64,000 nucleotides of DNA, taken from contig JAFIER010000004.1 in NCBI GenBank assembly GCA_020832465.1, positions 46,994 through 110,993 of the forward strand, written 5' to 3'. Below are positions 34,878 to 43,833 of the stretch, one piece after another. Origin of the DNA: Bernardetiaceae bacterium. GTDB lineage: Bacteria > Bacteroidota > Bacteroidia > Cytophagales > Bernardetiaceae. How positions within the stretch are numbered: position 1 is the first letter of the stretch; every line of letters begins with the position of its first letter. The translations under genes and the position numbers were made by a program. A model generated the notes under the pieces. It made no database searches. It saw only the letters and a program-made list of their open reading frames with translations, and was not told where the DNA came from.

Positions 34878-35387
34878 TTAAAGAGATTGGACAATAATTT
34901 TTCGACTTAGGCGAATACTCCACATGCCCAATGTATCGCCTTTGGTTTTGGGTACGGTATATAGAATCATGCTTTCGTCTTCTATTTTTTGTACATTAGG
35001 CAATAGCATCTCAGGCATTTCTTTAGCTGTGGTTTGATAGGCTTCGAATACAGATTTTTCTTTTTCTGCTTTTGGGCTTTCGCATACAAAATCAATACGC
35101 GCTACGGCTTTTAAGTCTAATGAATCAGCAAATTCATAGTGATGTGTGCCGCAAGTAGGAAAAGTTCCGATGGTATCGAGTTTTGATATTTGACGGTAAG
35201 CGAGTTCTCCTTTTTCTTGTGCAAAGGTAAGAATATCGGCTTCATTTACTTTTTTGATTTCGGTACTTCTTTTTAGGGCATAAAACTCTTCTGAATCTAC
35301 GGCACGGTCTTCTGGGTCTATTTTGCAAGAAGGCAAAAAGCATATCCATAAAAATGCTACAAAGAGTACACTAATTTTAGTTTTCAT
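34878..35387 (-). CDS. Lipoprotein of unknown function
   Basis: A 169-residue product with signal peptide and lipobox (LPSC at about residues 18-21), and charged residues after the cysteine. The mature part includes ILTFAQEKGELAYRQISKL and a conserved-looking FPTCGTHHYEF. This has a Cys and two His close together that could bind metal or haem, but no CxxCH is present. I do not recognise the family with confidence. A weak similarity to haem-binding DUF3365-like sensors is possible. It is alone between aroQ and rnr. Confidence 0.68.
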   Translation of the reverse strand: MKTKISVLFVAFLWICFLPSCKIDPEDRAVDSEEFYALKRSTEIKKVNEADILTFAQEKGELAYRQISKLDTIGTFPTCGTHHYEFADSLDLKAVARIDFVCESPKAEKEKSVFEAYQTTAKEMPEMLLPNVQKIEDESMILYTVPKTKGDTLGMWSIRLSRKIIVQSL

Positions 35388-35454
35388 ATTTTTTGTAAAT
35401 TTGACGGGTGCAAAATTGAATATAGGGTGGGCGTAGGTTTTCGTATAGGAATTA

Positions 35455-35540
35455 GCAATATAGTGCTATGATGCACTTTTGCATAGCTTAGGGTTTGCAA
35501 ACTCCAACAAGCTATGGAAAAATGTACTTAGAAATAACTA
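35455..35540. repeat. Degraded C-rich hairpin and half TAACA module
   Basis: TTTTGCATAGCTTAGGGTTTGCAAACTCC...AGCTATGGAAAAATG is a decayed C-rich palindrome of the CATACTAC family, followed by CTTAGAAATAAC, the left arm of the TAACA hairpin. The right arm and terminal repeats are lost. It lies just after the rnr stop. Confidence 0.5.
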
Positions 35541-35559
35541 AGGTTTAGGGCTGTTTTGT

Positions 35560-37779
35560 TTACAAAATCAAAGTCAAATCAATATTTCTTTTTTCTAAAT
35601 CTACGGCTTTTACTTTGACTTGTACACTATCACCATAGGTAAAAGTATCTTTATATTTTCGTCCAACGATACGCTGGTTTTTGCTATCAAATGAATAGTA
35701 ATCACCTTCGATATCAGCGAGCCTTACCATGCCTTCGGAAGCGGTATCAATCATTTCGATATACATTCCCCATTCTGTAATTCCTGTAATAATTCCTTCG
35801 AAAGTTTCGCCTATAAACTCGCTCATATACTCGGCTTGCTTGTATTTGATAGATGCACGTTCAGCATCAGAAGATTTTTTTTCCATTTCTGACGAGTGCC
35901 TACATAGCGTTTCATACTTCGTGCGCGAGGGTCTGTTTTTGCCTTCCAAATAAGCGGCGAGCAGGCGATGCGCCATCATATCGGGATAGCGACGTATAGG
36001 CGAGGTAAAATGGGAATAATGCTTAAAAGCCAATCCAAAGTGCTCGTCAGCTTGTGTGCTATATACAGCTTTTGCCATAGAGCGAATAGAGAGCTGTTGC
36101 AATATTGGTGCTTCGGGTTTGTTTTCTATAGCAAGCATAAGCTCGTTTATGGCATTGCGCAGTTTATCTGGGTTTGTATCTAAGTTGTATCCAAATCTTT
36201 TGGCAAACTTACTAAGCTGTTCGATTTTTTCTTCATCGGGTTTGCCATGCGTACGGTAAACCATTACATTTTTATCCTTTCCATTGCGATAGCGATAGAC
36301 AAATTCTGCGACTTCTTTGTTTGCCAGAAGCATAAACTCTTCGACGAGCTTATGTGCATCTTTTCGGACTTTAGTAATCACACCTAATGGTTTTCCGTTT
36401 TCGTCGAGGTCAAATTTGACTTCAGTGCTTTCAAAGGAAATAGCCCCTTTTTTGAAACGCTCTGCTTGCAATTTTTTTGCAATTTTATTTAAGATTAAAA
36501 TTTCCTCGACAAAATCTCCTTTTTGCGTCTCGATAACTTCTTGCGCTTCCTCGTAGGTAAAACGCCTATCAGAATAAATAACGGTTCGTCCGAACCATCG
36601 GTCAAGGACTTTCCCCTCTTCGTTTAGCTCGAAGACTGCCGAAAATGTAAGTTTATCTTCATGAGGGCGCAACGAACAGAGTTCGTTAGAAAGCCGTTCG
36701 GGGAGCATAGGAACTACTCTATCTACAAGGTATATAGAAGTGGCGCGTTTGCGTGCTTCTTTTTCAATAAGGCTATTGGGGTGCACATAGTGCGTTACAT
36801 CTGCAATATGAATACCGATTTGCCAGTTTCCATTATCCAGTTTTTCTACTGAAATGGCATCGTCGAAGTCTTTGGCTGTATCAGGGTCTATAGTAAAAGT
36901 AGTAACCTTACGCATATCCCTGCGTTTGGCAATCTCTTCGTTTGTAATTTCGCTTGGCAGTACTTCTGCTTTCTTCAAAATACTGTCTTCAAACTCTAAA
37001 GGCAGTCCGTAAGCCAATAAAATAGAATGTATTTCGACATCATTTTCACCTGCCTCGCCTAATACGCGTATAATTTCGCCACTTGGGCTTTTGCCCTTAG
37101 GGTCAGCCTCGCCCCAGCTTGTAATTTTGACGACGACCTTCTGACCATCTTTTGCTCCTTTTAAAGCATTAAGAGGTACGAAAATATCATCGTGCATGCG
37201 TTTATGATCGCATATTACAAAAGCAAAACGATGCGAGATATCAACTTTGCCGACAAACTCGTCTTGTCCGCGCTCTATAATTTCTAAGACCTCCCCCTCG
37301 ATGCTTTTACTTTTGCCAAAGTGATAGGCATGTACGCGTACTTTATCGCCGTGCTGTGCGGTATGCAAACGTTTATGCGTAATGCGCACATCCTGCTCCA
37401 AATCCTCACAGATTATGTAGGCATAATCGTGGCTTACATTATCAACAATACCGATATGCTCTCCCAAGTCATTAGCTTTATGAGGCATTTGATATTCATC
37501 TTGAGAGGCAGTAGGTTTGGATACTTCTTGTATCTCTTCGACCTTATCTACGGTTTGAGAAAGCATATTTTTGAAATTAGCCTTCACTTGCTCGTCTATG
37601 AGGTTTAGCTCTTCTCTTACTTTTTCTATGGTATAAGATTTATCTACTTTGCCATCTAAAAGTTTGAGTAAAATTTGATACAAACGCTTGAGTTCTTTGT
37701 CAGCGTGAGACGGTTTGGAAGTGTTTCTTTTGTTTCTTCCTTTTTTATTATTCGTGGTTCTTGTTTTTTTTCTTGCCAT
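35560..37779 (-). CDS. rnr: Ribonuclease R (RNB-family 3'-5' exoribonuclease)
   Basis: A processive 3'-5' exoribonuclease able to digest structured RNA. A basic, Lys-rich N-terminal tail (residues 1-30) leads to two cold-shock domains (about 95-250). The RNB catalytic core then starts around 290, with the metal-binding aspartates in FTIDPDTAKDFDDAIS and with HIADVTHYV and RATSIYLVDRVVPMLPE. HFGLAFKHYSHFTSPIRRYPD and a C-terminal S1 domain (FEGIITGITEWGMYIEMID) complete it. The length (739 aa) is typical. It is a single gene, and its 3' side carries a degraded repeat. Confidence 0.95.
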   Translation of the reverse strand: MARKKTRTTNNKKGRNKRNTSKPSHADKELKRLYQILLKLLDGKVDKSYTIEKVREELNLIDEQVKANFKNMLSQTVDKVEEIQEVSKPTASQDEYQMPHKANDLGEHIGIVDNVSHDYAYIICEDLEQDVRITHKRLHTAQHGDKVRVHAYHFGKSKSIEGEVLEIIERGQDEFVGKVDISHRFAFVICDHKRMHDDIFVPLNALKGAKDGQKVVVKITSWGEADPKGKSPSGEIIRVLGEAGENDVEIHSILLAYGLPLEFEDSILKKAEVLPSEITNEEIAKRRDMRKVTTFTIDPDTAKDFDDAISVEKLDNGNWQIGIHIADVTHYVHPNSLIEKEARKRATSIYLVDRVVPMLPERLSNELCSLRPHEDKLTFSAVFELNEEGKVLDRWFGRTVIYSDRRFTYEEAQEVIETQKGDFVEEILILNKIAKKLQAERFKKGAISFESTEVKFDLDENGKPLGVITKVRKDAHKLVEEFMLLANKEVAEFVYRYRNGKDKNVMVYRTHGKPDEEKIEQLSKFAKRFGYNLDTNPDKLRNAINELMLAIENKPEAPILQQLSIRSMAKAVYSTQADEHFGLAFKHYSHFTSPIRRYPDMMAHRLLAAYLEGKNRPSRTKYETLCRHSSEMEKKSSDAERASIKYKQAEYMSEFIGETFEGIITGITEWGMYIEMIDTASEGMVRLADIEGDYYSFDSKNQRIVGRKYKDTFTYGDSVQVKVKAVDLEKRNIDLTLIL

Positions 37780-37994
37780 TATTTTGTGCTATATATTTAG
37801 AAATTTCAATAACTCCGAGCATCTATCAAACAAATTATCGTGTTTAGCAATTCACAAAACTGAAAAGCCGACGTATAGTCTGTTTTGAGCTTAGGAGTTT
37901 GATTTACATACCCTTTTTAGGTATTAAAGATTATCATGTGTAGAAATGCGCGCCTTTCAAATAGGTTCGTAAAACAAACGTGATAATAGCTATT

Positions 37995-38090
37995 AGCAAT
38001 AATATTGCTCAAAGAAGGATTATTGCTAAGTCATTTTTTCATAGCTTAGAGGTTCGCAAACCCCGCACTATGGAAAAACGAATACGTATT
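37995..38090. mobile_element. Degraded CATACTAC-family element upstream of beta-barrel gene
   Basis: TAACA-type hairpin with altered arms (AGCAATAATATTGCT/GGATTATTGCT) is followed by a decayed C-rich palindrome (CATAGCTTAGAGGTTCGCAAACCCC...CTATGGAAAAA). Terminal repeats are not recognised. It occupies the middle of a 585-bp gene-free stretch that otherwise shows nothing. Confidence 0.5.
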
Positions 38091-38364
38091 TTTGAGTAAA
38101 AATACAAATAAATGTACGTAAAACATAGCAAAGTAGTTAGTGTTTTAGATTTCTTTAACATTTAAATTTATTTGTAGTAGGTTTCAAGCTTTGCTCGGTT
38201 TTTGATTTAAAGCATAAAAAAAGCTGGTTTTTCAATAAAATGACTTTTTTTACGTTTTTATAAAAATTATAAAGCATACGGTCTTGATTAGAGACTAAAT
38301 TTTTGTAAATTGCTCTCTCGAAGCGCAATAAAGAACTTATTACGAAATTATTAAAATAAAAGTA

Positions 38365-39036
38365 ATGAAAAAATTATGGATAGCCGTCCTTAGTCTATTG
38401 ATTTTGGGCATCATGCACGCAGAAACAAAGGCACAGGTAAGTATGAGCCTTGGCGGTGGTTACTCACGCTTTTTTGGTGAAGGTATTGAAAAATTTCCTT
38501 TTGGCGTAGCCGATGATTTTTCTCCTTTTTGGAATGGCACGGCAAGGCTTAATGTGGGTATTCGACACAATTTGAGCTATACTGGTGGCTTTACTTACGG
38601 ACGCATACCTAATCGGCAGCCCTTTGTTTATGGCTTCCATTCAACGCTTATGATGGAACGTTTTGAGCTTGAGTCTAACCTCAACTACTATATACTCGGT
38701 GCTTACAACGAGCGCGGCGGATTGTATTTGATGGGGGGCATTACGGCTGGTCTTTATCCTTTTGGCTGGGAGCTTACTGAAGTGCAAGAAGGTAAATCTA
38801 CTTATCCACCACCCGTAGAGCGAAGAGATTATTTTCAAGATGGTGAAATGTGGCTTCTCGGTGTGCAAGCAGGTATAGGTATGGAAGTCTATACAGGTTC
38901 TTTTTACATCTTTAGCGAGGGCAAAGTAAATCACACTTTCAAAGATTATATGTCGCATCAAACCATTAAAGAAATGCACTTGCGCAATTTCTGGCAAGTA
39001 ATACTTGGTGTGCGTATTCCTTTTGGTGGAAAGTAG
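38365..39036 (+). CDS. Outer-membrane beta-barrel protein, function unknown
   Basis: A 223-residue exported protein with a signal peptide (to ...ETKAQ). The rest alternates polar and aromatic residues in strand-length stretches (MSLGGGYSRFFGEG, LYLMGGITAGLYPFGWEL, SFYIFSEGKVNHTF) and ends in a strand finishing VRIPFG. This is compatible with an eight-stranded outer-membrane barrel. No catalytic motif is seen. Two family hairpins lie immediately beyond the stop codon, in the convergent spacer with the next gene. Confidence 0.7.
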   Translation: MKKLWIAVLSLLILGIMHAETKAQVSMSLGGGYSRFFGEGIEKFPFGVADDFSPFWNGTARLNVGIRHNLSYTGGFTYGRIPNRQPFVYGFHSTLMMERFELESNLNYYILGAYNERGGLYLMGGITAGLYPFGWELTEVQEGKSTYPPPVERRDYFQDGEMWLLGVQAGIGMEVYTGSFYIFSEGKVNHTFKDYMSHQTIKEMHLRNFWQVILGVRIPFGGK

Positions 39037-39042
39037 CGTAAT

Positions 39043-39081
39043 ATTAGCACTAACAGTTCTGCCAGAACTGTTAGTGCTAAT
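39043..39081. repeat. TAACA hairpin, AGCACTAACAGTTCT type
   Basis: Arms TATTAGCACTAACAGTTCT / AGAACTGTTAGTGCTAATA pair over 18 bases. It starts 7 bases after the preceding stop codon, between converging genes, and so could serve as a bidirectional terminator (inference). Confidence 0.75.
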
Positions 39082-39103
39082 ACTTGAATGACTATCAGAA
39101 ATA

Positions 39104-39135
39104 AGAGCTAACAGTTTTTTAAGACTGTTAGCTCT
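39104..39135. repeat. TAACA hairpin, AGAGCTAACAGT type
   Basis: Arms AGAGCTAACAGT/ACTGTTAGCTCT are a second hairpin of the family only 22 bases from the first, with a different but again self-complementary outer arm. Confidence 0.75.
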
Positions 39136-39164
39136 TTGCGATTAAACCGAGTGAATGGTGAGAA

Positions 39165-39572
39165 TTAACGTTTTGCTTGTGCAAATGCAATTTTCTTTTG
39201 TAAAGTTGTTACGTCTTCAAAAATATTGCTATTGCGAACAAGTTCCATGCTCTCTAAGTAAGACTTTACTGCCTCTTCGTATTTGCCTTGCGCTTTGAAT
39301 ACATCACCTTGAATTTCTAAGTTCTTAGATGTTTTGCGAATAGCAATAGATTTGGCTATCCACTCCTGAGCCTCTTCGAGGTTTATATTGCGACGTGCGC
39401 ATTTTTGTGCACTTTTAGCATAAGTTTCCCAATCGTTAGCATCAGCAGCGGCTACGGCAGCGCGCGCTTTTTCGATGATTTTCTCCTCAGAAGATGATGT
39501 TGTAAATGACTGAAGCGAAAAAAATGCAATTAAAAGACTTAATAAAAATCCGATTTTCAATGAATTTGTCAT
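39165..39572 (-). CDS. Small exported TPR-like protein
   Basis: A 135-residue protein with an N-terminal signal peptide (to about ...FFSLQSF), then helical repeats. The mature region (ANDWETYAKSAQKCARRNINL, AQEWIAKSIAIRKTSKNLEI, GKYEEAVKSYLESMEL) resembles the C-terminal segment of the DUF2911 protein at 5729-6589, with the same spacing of W, Y and A residues. It therefore looks like a stand-alone version of that TPR pair. The function is unknown; TPR pairs usually mediate protein contacts. Confidence 0.7.
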   Translation of the reverse strand: MTNSLKIGFLLSLLIAFFSLQSFTTSSSEEKIIEKARAAVAAADANDWETYAKSAQKCARRNINLEEAQEWIAKSIAIRKTSKNLEIQGDVFKAQGKYEEAVKSYLESMELVRNSNIFEDVTTLQKKIAFAQAKR

Positions 39573-39775
39573 GATTGTAATAGGTTTTGAATGAATTGAT
39601 ACATTTGATTTTTGATTTCAATAGATAAGATGCCAACCTTATGCCAAAATTTTATTTGGTTGTCAATTTGTTGATTTTCAGTGTTTTATTATGTATTGCA
39701 TGAATATGAACTCATAGAAAGTGTTCGTTGGCGTACACTGAACTATGCGAAAACGAACAGTTTTTTAGCTATGGA

Positions 39776-39938
39776 TAAGTACTTGCATAAATTTAGTTTA
39801 CGTTATTATTTGTGTTTGATGGAGACAGCAAACACGGCGATAGTACCTGTCTATGGCTAAATTTTAGAAATAACATTTCTCAAAGAAATGTTATTTCTAA
39901 AATTGACTTATTGCTTTTTATATTAGTACAAGCACTTA
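39776..39938. mobile_element. TAAGTRCTTG-bounded element carrying a TAACA hairpin
   Basis: The left end TAAGTACTTGCATAAATTTAGTTT recurs at 50279, and the right end TAGTACAAGCACTTA pairs with it as an imperfect inverted repeat. Inside lie an inverted copy of the CGCCGTGTTTG stem-loop (39812-39839) and a perfect TAACA hairpin (39866-39898). No target duplication was found, so mobility is only suggested. Confidence 0.5.
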
Positions 39939-40135
39939 TGCCATATTAGCACATATTATTAGGCCTGCTTACCTTAAAATTATTGTAGCATTAAGCGTAC
40001 TTATTCTTTGGTAGCGGGTTCATAGACTATCAATAACAGTGCTCAGAGTAATAATTATTTTATAACAGTATCATAGGATTAGGCTTTTTTATCGAGATAA
40101 GCAACGAAAAAAACGTTTTTATGATTTTGATGTTT

Positions 40136-40143
40136 TAACTTTG
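40136..40143 (+). promoter_or_regulatory. Bacteroidetes -7 box (TAACTTTG) upstream of helicase gene
   Basis: A full match to TAnnTTTG lies 20 bases before the ATG, implying a very short leader. A run CGTTTTT stands near the -33 position. Confidence 0.5.
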
Positions 40144-40163
40144 CACATCTCAAAATATAAATT

Positions 40164-42110
40164 ATGCAAAACGAAGATTCTATTTCAGCATTAGAAAAAT
40201 TGCGCCGCCTTTTAGAAGTCGAGCGACAAGAAGATAAAAAGTTTTATAGGGAAAAAATGCGCCAAATTGAATTTAAATATAGGCGCGAAAAAGGTGTATG
40301 CTGGTTTCCTGTGCGCTTACAATCGGATAAATTTGGTATAGGCGGGCGAGTTCAGATAGAACTTGGACGCACTAATGACTTAGGTAAGCCCCATTTGTTT
40401 CAGAGTGGGGGCGTTGTCAGTATGTTTGTTGTGCGTGGCAATGGCGAAGAGCATATTTTTGCTGACGGCGTAGTGAGTCGCCTCGATGGCGATATGATGC
40501 GTGTGATGCTAAATCAAGACCACCTACCTAACGAGCTTATTGAAGGAAAAATTGGGGTATATGTAGCTTTTGATGAGCGTACTTATCAAGATATGGACGC
40601 TGCTATTCAGCAAGTGATAAGAGCCGAAAACAACCGCATATCGGAGTTGCGTGAGCTTTTATTAGGGCAGGCGCGCCCGCAGTTCAAGCCCCCAAACCCC
40701 TCGCTTGAGCTGCCTAATCTCAACCCTTCACAAAACGAAGCGGTGAGGCGCATAGCGGCTGCACAAGATATTGCCATCATACACGGACCGCCCGGCACGG
40801 GCAAGACCACTACGCTTGTAGCGGCTATTGTGCATACGCTCAAAACCGAAAAACAAGTACTCGTATGTGCGCCCAGCAATACAGCCGTAGATTTGCTTGC
40901 CGAAAAGCTCGACCAAGCTGGCGTTACGGTTACGCGTATGGGACACCCCGCACGCATCACCGAACGTCTCATTGATATTACACTTGACGGAAGGTTTGAA
41001 AAAGAACCCGATTATAAACACTATCGCGAGCTCATCAAAAAATCAGAACAGATGAGACAGCAGGCCTATAAGTTTAAAAAAACCTTTGGCAGAGCAGAGC
41101 GTGAAAAGCGAAAAGATATGGTCGCCGAAGCAAGGCGCATCAAACAAGATGCCTACGAACTCGAGGATTATATTATCTATAGAATTTGCGAAGGCTCGCA
41201 GGTCATTGCTACTACACTCACAGGGGCTGGTAGCAATATGATAAGAAGGCGTAAGTTTACGACTGTCTTTGTAGATGAAGCAGCGCAGGCTATCGAAGGG
41301 GCTGCTTGGATTCCGCTATTACGTGCCGATAGGCTTGTTATGGCTGGCGACCACCAGCAACTTCCGCCTACTATCAAATCTATTGAAGCAGCAAAAGCGG
41401 GGCTTGAGCGCAGTCTTTTTGAAAAAACAATACGCAAACACCCCGAAACAGCCGTTATGCTCAAGCGGCAGTATCGCATGCACGAGAAAATTATGCACTT
41501 CTCTAACCGTATGTTTTATCGCAATGAGTTGGAAGCCGATGAAAAAAATCGCTTACACCAACTCTCACCTACGCAAAATCCCATTGAATGGATAGATACC
41601 GCAGGTTGCGGTTTTGAAGAAAAAAGAGACCCCGAGACCTTAAGTCGGTACAACGAAGGGGAGGCAGACCTTTTGCTCAAGCATTTAGAAATGCTACTTG
41701 AACAGCTTTCGCAGTCATCTGATTATGAAGGCAAAGATTTAGAAAAGTTATCTATTGGAGTGATTGCACCTTATAAATCTCAGGTCAAACTCTTACGAGA
41801 GCGAGCTAAAAATTATGAGCATATCAAACATTTTAATGACCAAATTAGCATTCATACCGTAGATGGATTTCAGGGGCAGGAGCGCGATATTATGTATATT
41901 TGTTTTGTACGCTCGAACGAAAAAGGAGAAATTGGTTTTTTATCTAATACAAAACGCACGAATGTAGCTATGACACGCGCGCGCAAAAAGCTTGTCCTTG
42001 TCGGCGATTCGGCGACGCTAAGTCAGCATGAATTTTATGAAAAATTGTTGGCTTATATAGATGATATTGAGGCGTACCGCTCCGCTTGGGAGTTGGGCTT
42101 TGCACTTTAA
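40164..42110 (+). CDS. Upf1/IGHMBP2-like superfamily 1 helicase
   Basis: A 648-residue SF1B-type DNA/RNA helicase. An N-terminal beta-barrel region (about 45-130) precedes the RecA-like core: Q-motif NPSQNEAV, Walker A HGPPGTGKTTTL (near 208), Walker B VDEAAQA, motif III GDHQQLPPT, motif IV region QYRMH, motif V DGFQGQERD and motif VI NVAMTRARKKL. All motifs are intact, so it should be active. This family is widespread in Bacteroidetes as a conserved single gene, with probable roles in nucleic-acid metabolism. It lacks a fused nuclease and has no defence genes around it. It ends about 60 bases before pcm. Confidence 0.9.
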   Translation: MQNEDSISALEKLRRLLEVERQEDKKFYREKMRQIEFKYRREKGVCWFPVRLQSDKFGIGGRVQIELGRTNDLGKPHLFQSGGVVSMFVVRGNGEEHIFADGVVSRLDGDMMRVMLNQDHLPNELIEGKIGVYVAFDERTYQDMDAAIQQVIRAENNRISELRELLLGQARPQFKPPNPSLELPNLNPSQNEAVRRIAAAQDIAIIHGPPGTGKTTTLVAAIVHTLKTEKQVLVCAPSNTAVDLLAEKLDQAGVTVTRMGHPARITERLIDITLDGRFEKEPDYKHYRELIKKSEQMRQQAYKFKKTFGRAEREKRKDMVAEARRIKQDAYELEDYIIYRICEGSQVIATTLTGAGSNMIRRRKFTTVFVDEAAQAIEGAAWIPLLRADRLVMAGDHQQLPPTIKSIEAAKAGLERSLFEKTIRKHPETAVMLKRQYRMHEKIMHFSNRMFYRNELEADEKNRLHQLSPTQNPIEWIDTAGCGFEEKRDPETLSRYNEGEADLLLKHLEMLLEQLSQSSDYEGKDLEKLSIGVIAPYKSQVKLLRERAKNYEHIKHFNDQISIHTVDGFQGQERDIMYICFVRSNEKGEIGFLSNTKRTNVAMTRARKKLVLVGDSATLSQHEFYEKLLAYIDDIEAYRSAWELGFAL

Positions 42111-42168
42111 GAGGTTAAAAAAAGGATTCTGTTGTATCACGCTAAAACTTACTAATACAGAGAGAAGC

Positions 42169-42834
42169 ATGCTTATCGAGGAGACATATCGGCACCGTGG
42201 GATGCGCCATGCAATGGTCAAAGAAATACGTAGTCAAGGCATTAAAGATACTTCAGTGCTTAAGGCTATGGGTGATGTACCTCGTCATCATTTTTTTGAT
42301 AGTGCATTTTTAGAGCACGCCTATCAAAATAAAGCCTTTGGGATTGGCGAGGGGCAGACTATTTCACAACCCTATACAGTAGCCTACCAAACACAGCTTT
42401 TGCGTATGACTCCTAACGCTCGTGTGTTAGAAATCGGTACTGGCTCGGGCTATCAGGCGGCGATATTAGCAGCTATGGGGGGGCTTGTGTATAGCATTGA
42501 GTATAATAAAATTTTGCATAAGCGCGCCAAGCAGAGTTTGGCGGGGCTACCGCTGGCTAACATTCACCTTTATTGTGGAGATGGCTCGGAGGGTCTTCCT
42601 CGCTTTGCACCTTATGATAGGATTATCGTTACGGCGGGCGCGCCACAAGTGCCAGAGAAGCTCATATCACAGCTTCAAGATGGGGGTACGCTTGTCATTC
42701 CCGTAGGCGATGCCGATACGCAGTGCATGCTCAGGATAACGAAAGTCAATAAAGAAAAAATTATAGAAGAGTCCTTTGATATGTTTCGTTTTGTACCGCT
42801 TTTGGGCAAATCAGGTTGGCAGAACTTGGGCTAA
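42169..42834 (+). CDS. pcm: Protein-L-isoaspartate O-methyltransferase
   Basis: Repairs damaged proteins by S-adenosylmethionine-dependent methylation of isoaspartyl residues. The SAM-binding motif I is VLEIGTGSGYQAAIL, preceded by the conserved FGIGEGQTISQPYTVA substrate segment and followed by DRIIVTAGAPQVPEKLI and GGTLVIPVG. I chose the ATG reading MLIEETYRHRGMRHAM (222 aa, normal). The open frame extends upstream over the helicase end but without homology. It is co-oriented with the helicase gene. Its last 24 bases overlap the 3' end of the convergent sulfotransferase-like gene. Confidence 0.94.
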   Translation: MLIEETYRHRGMRHAMVKEIRSQGIKDTSVLKAMGDVPRHHFFDSAFLEHAYQNKAFGIGEGQTISQPYTVAYQTQLLRMTPNARVLEIGTGSGYQAAILAAMGGLVYSIEYNKILHKRAKQSLAGLPLANIHLYCGDGSEGLPRFAPYDRIIVTAGAPQVPEKLISQLQDGGTLVIPVGDADTQCMLRITKVNKEKIIEESFDMFRFVPLLGKSGWQNLG

Positions 42835-43653
42835 TAATTTAGGGGGATAAAGTTTTTTGAGTAGCTTTTGGCACTCGGTTTTGATTTTAAGATTTTCGCC
42901 TTCGGAGAGTGCTTTTTGCTCTTCTTCAAATGGCTCATTTTTCAAAGGCTCAAAATTTATTCTTTGCAATCCTAATACATCATAAATTTCGTATAAGGTG
43001 CGTTTCGGATTGTTCACAAAGGTTTCTTTTTGTAAAAATATCCAATTAGGATAGCTACGCCTATAATGAATAGCAAGTAATGCCATGAGTTTCCAAGCGT
43101 GTAGGGCTTCTTCAAAAGCATTGCCTTGTGCTTGCTGCCACTGCTCGAGGAGGCTATCTTTGCTATCTTCAAAAAAGTGTATGAGTAGTTCTGTATCGCT
43201 CATGATTTGTTTGAGCGGAATGCTATGCTTTTTATTTTTCCAATTCGCTATAAAAGTAAAGGGTGAGCATATCAAAAAGATGACATCTACTTTATAGTTA
43301 TCAGCTAAATAGGCTAAGGCAAAAAGCATTTCAGGTGCTTCTAACAACCTGACATGGTGACGTGCTTTTTTAGGGTATTTTGCATTATAATTGCGCCATT
43401 CTTTCCATAGTTTGAGGGGGGTTTTTATTCGTTTTTTATAGTCAAAACGATAACCTAAATGCTCTTCAATAGTTTTATGGCTGTCCGCATCGATAATATC
43501 AGCCATTTTATAAGGCTTAAAAAGTGGCTCTTGGCTATTTTCAAGCGTGCTAATTGAAGGCAATACCTTTATTTTCGAGTGCATAGCAATCGAATTAGCT
43601 AATCTATCAATCTGAAATGTGCTAAATCCACTTAGGATAACGATATTGGACAT
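42811..43653 (-). CDS. Sulfotransferase-like protein
   Basis: A 280-residue soluble protein that I place, tentatively, in the P-loop sulfotransferase group. An N-terminal strand (IVILSGFSTFQIDRLANSI) occupies the position of the PAPS-binding loop but lacks the usual GxxRSGTT pattern. VDVIFLICSPFTFIANWK matches the 'RDP' strand-turn-helix with the Arg missing, and the segment HAWKLMALLAIHYRRSYPNWIFLQKETFVNNP matches the family's C-terminal block in layout. The start is the ATG MSNIVIL, since the 26 upstream codons lack support. With key binding residues absent, it may be non-catalytic. It converges on pcm. Confidence 0.55.
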   Translation of the reverse strand: MSNIVILSGFSTFQIDRLANSIAMHSKIKVLPSISTLENSQEPLFKPYKMADIIDADSHKTIEEHLGYRFDYKKRIKTPLKLWKEWRNYNAKYPKKARHHVRLLEAPEMLFALAYLADNYKVDVIFLICSPFTFIANWKNKKHSIPLKQIMSDTELLIHFFEDSKDSLLEQWQQAQGNAFEEALHAWKLMALLAIHYRRSYPNWIFLQKETFVNNPKRTLYEIYDVLGLQRINFEPLKNEPFEEEQKALSEGENLKIKTECQKLLKKLYPPKLLAQVLPT

Positions 43654-43833
43654 ATTTCTCAAAAAGGAAATGAAAATGTAGTTAAGTTTAAAAGTTGGTT
43701 TGCAAAAAGAGCCATAAAGCAAATTAGGCAAAAAAAAACTTTTTTAACTTTTGTTTTTAAGTTGCTAAATTTAGCGCAAAAATGTATATTTACAAAATAA
43801 TTGATTATTTTATTTTCTAATTAGGTTTTACGT

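Noticed and set aside
40164..42110. Helicase (with the exonuclease at 62765) as part of an anti-phage system
   Set aside because: The two genes are 20 kb apart. The helicase is a conserved stand-alone Upf1-like type next to pcm, with no methylase, restriction or toxin gene nearby.
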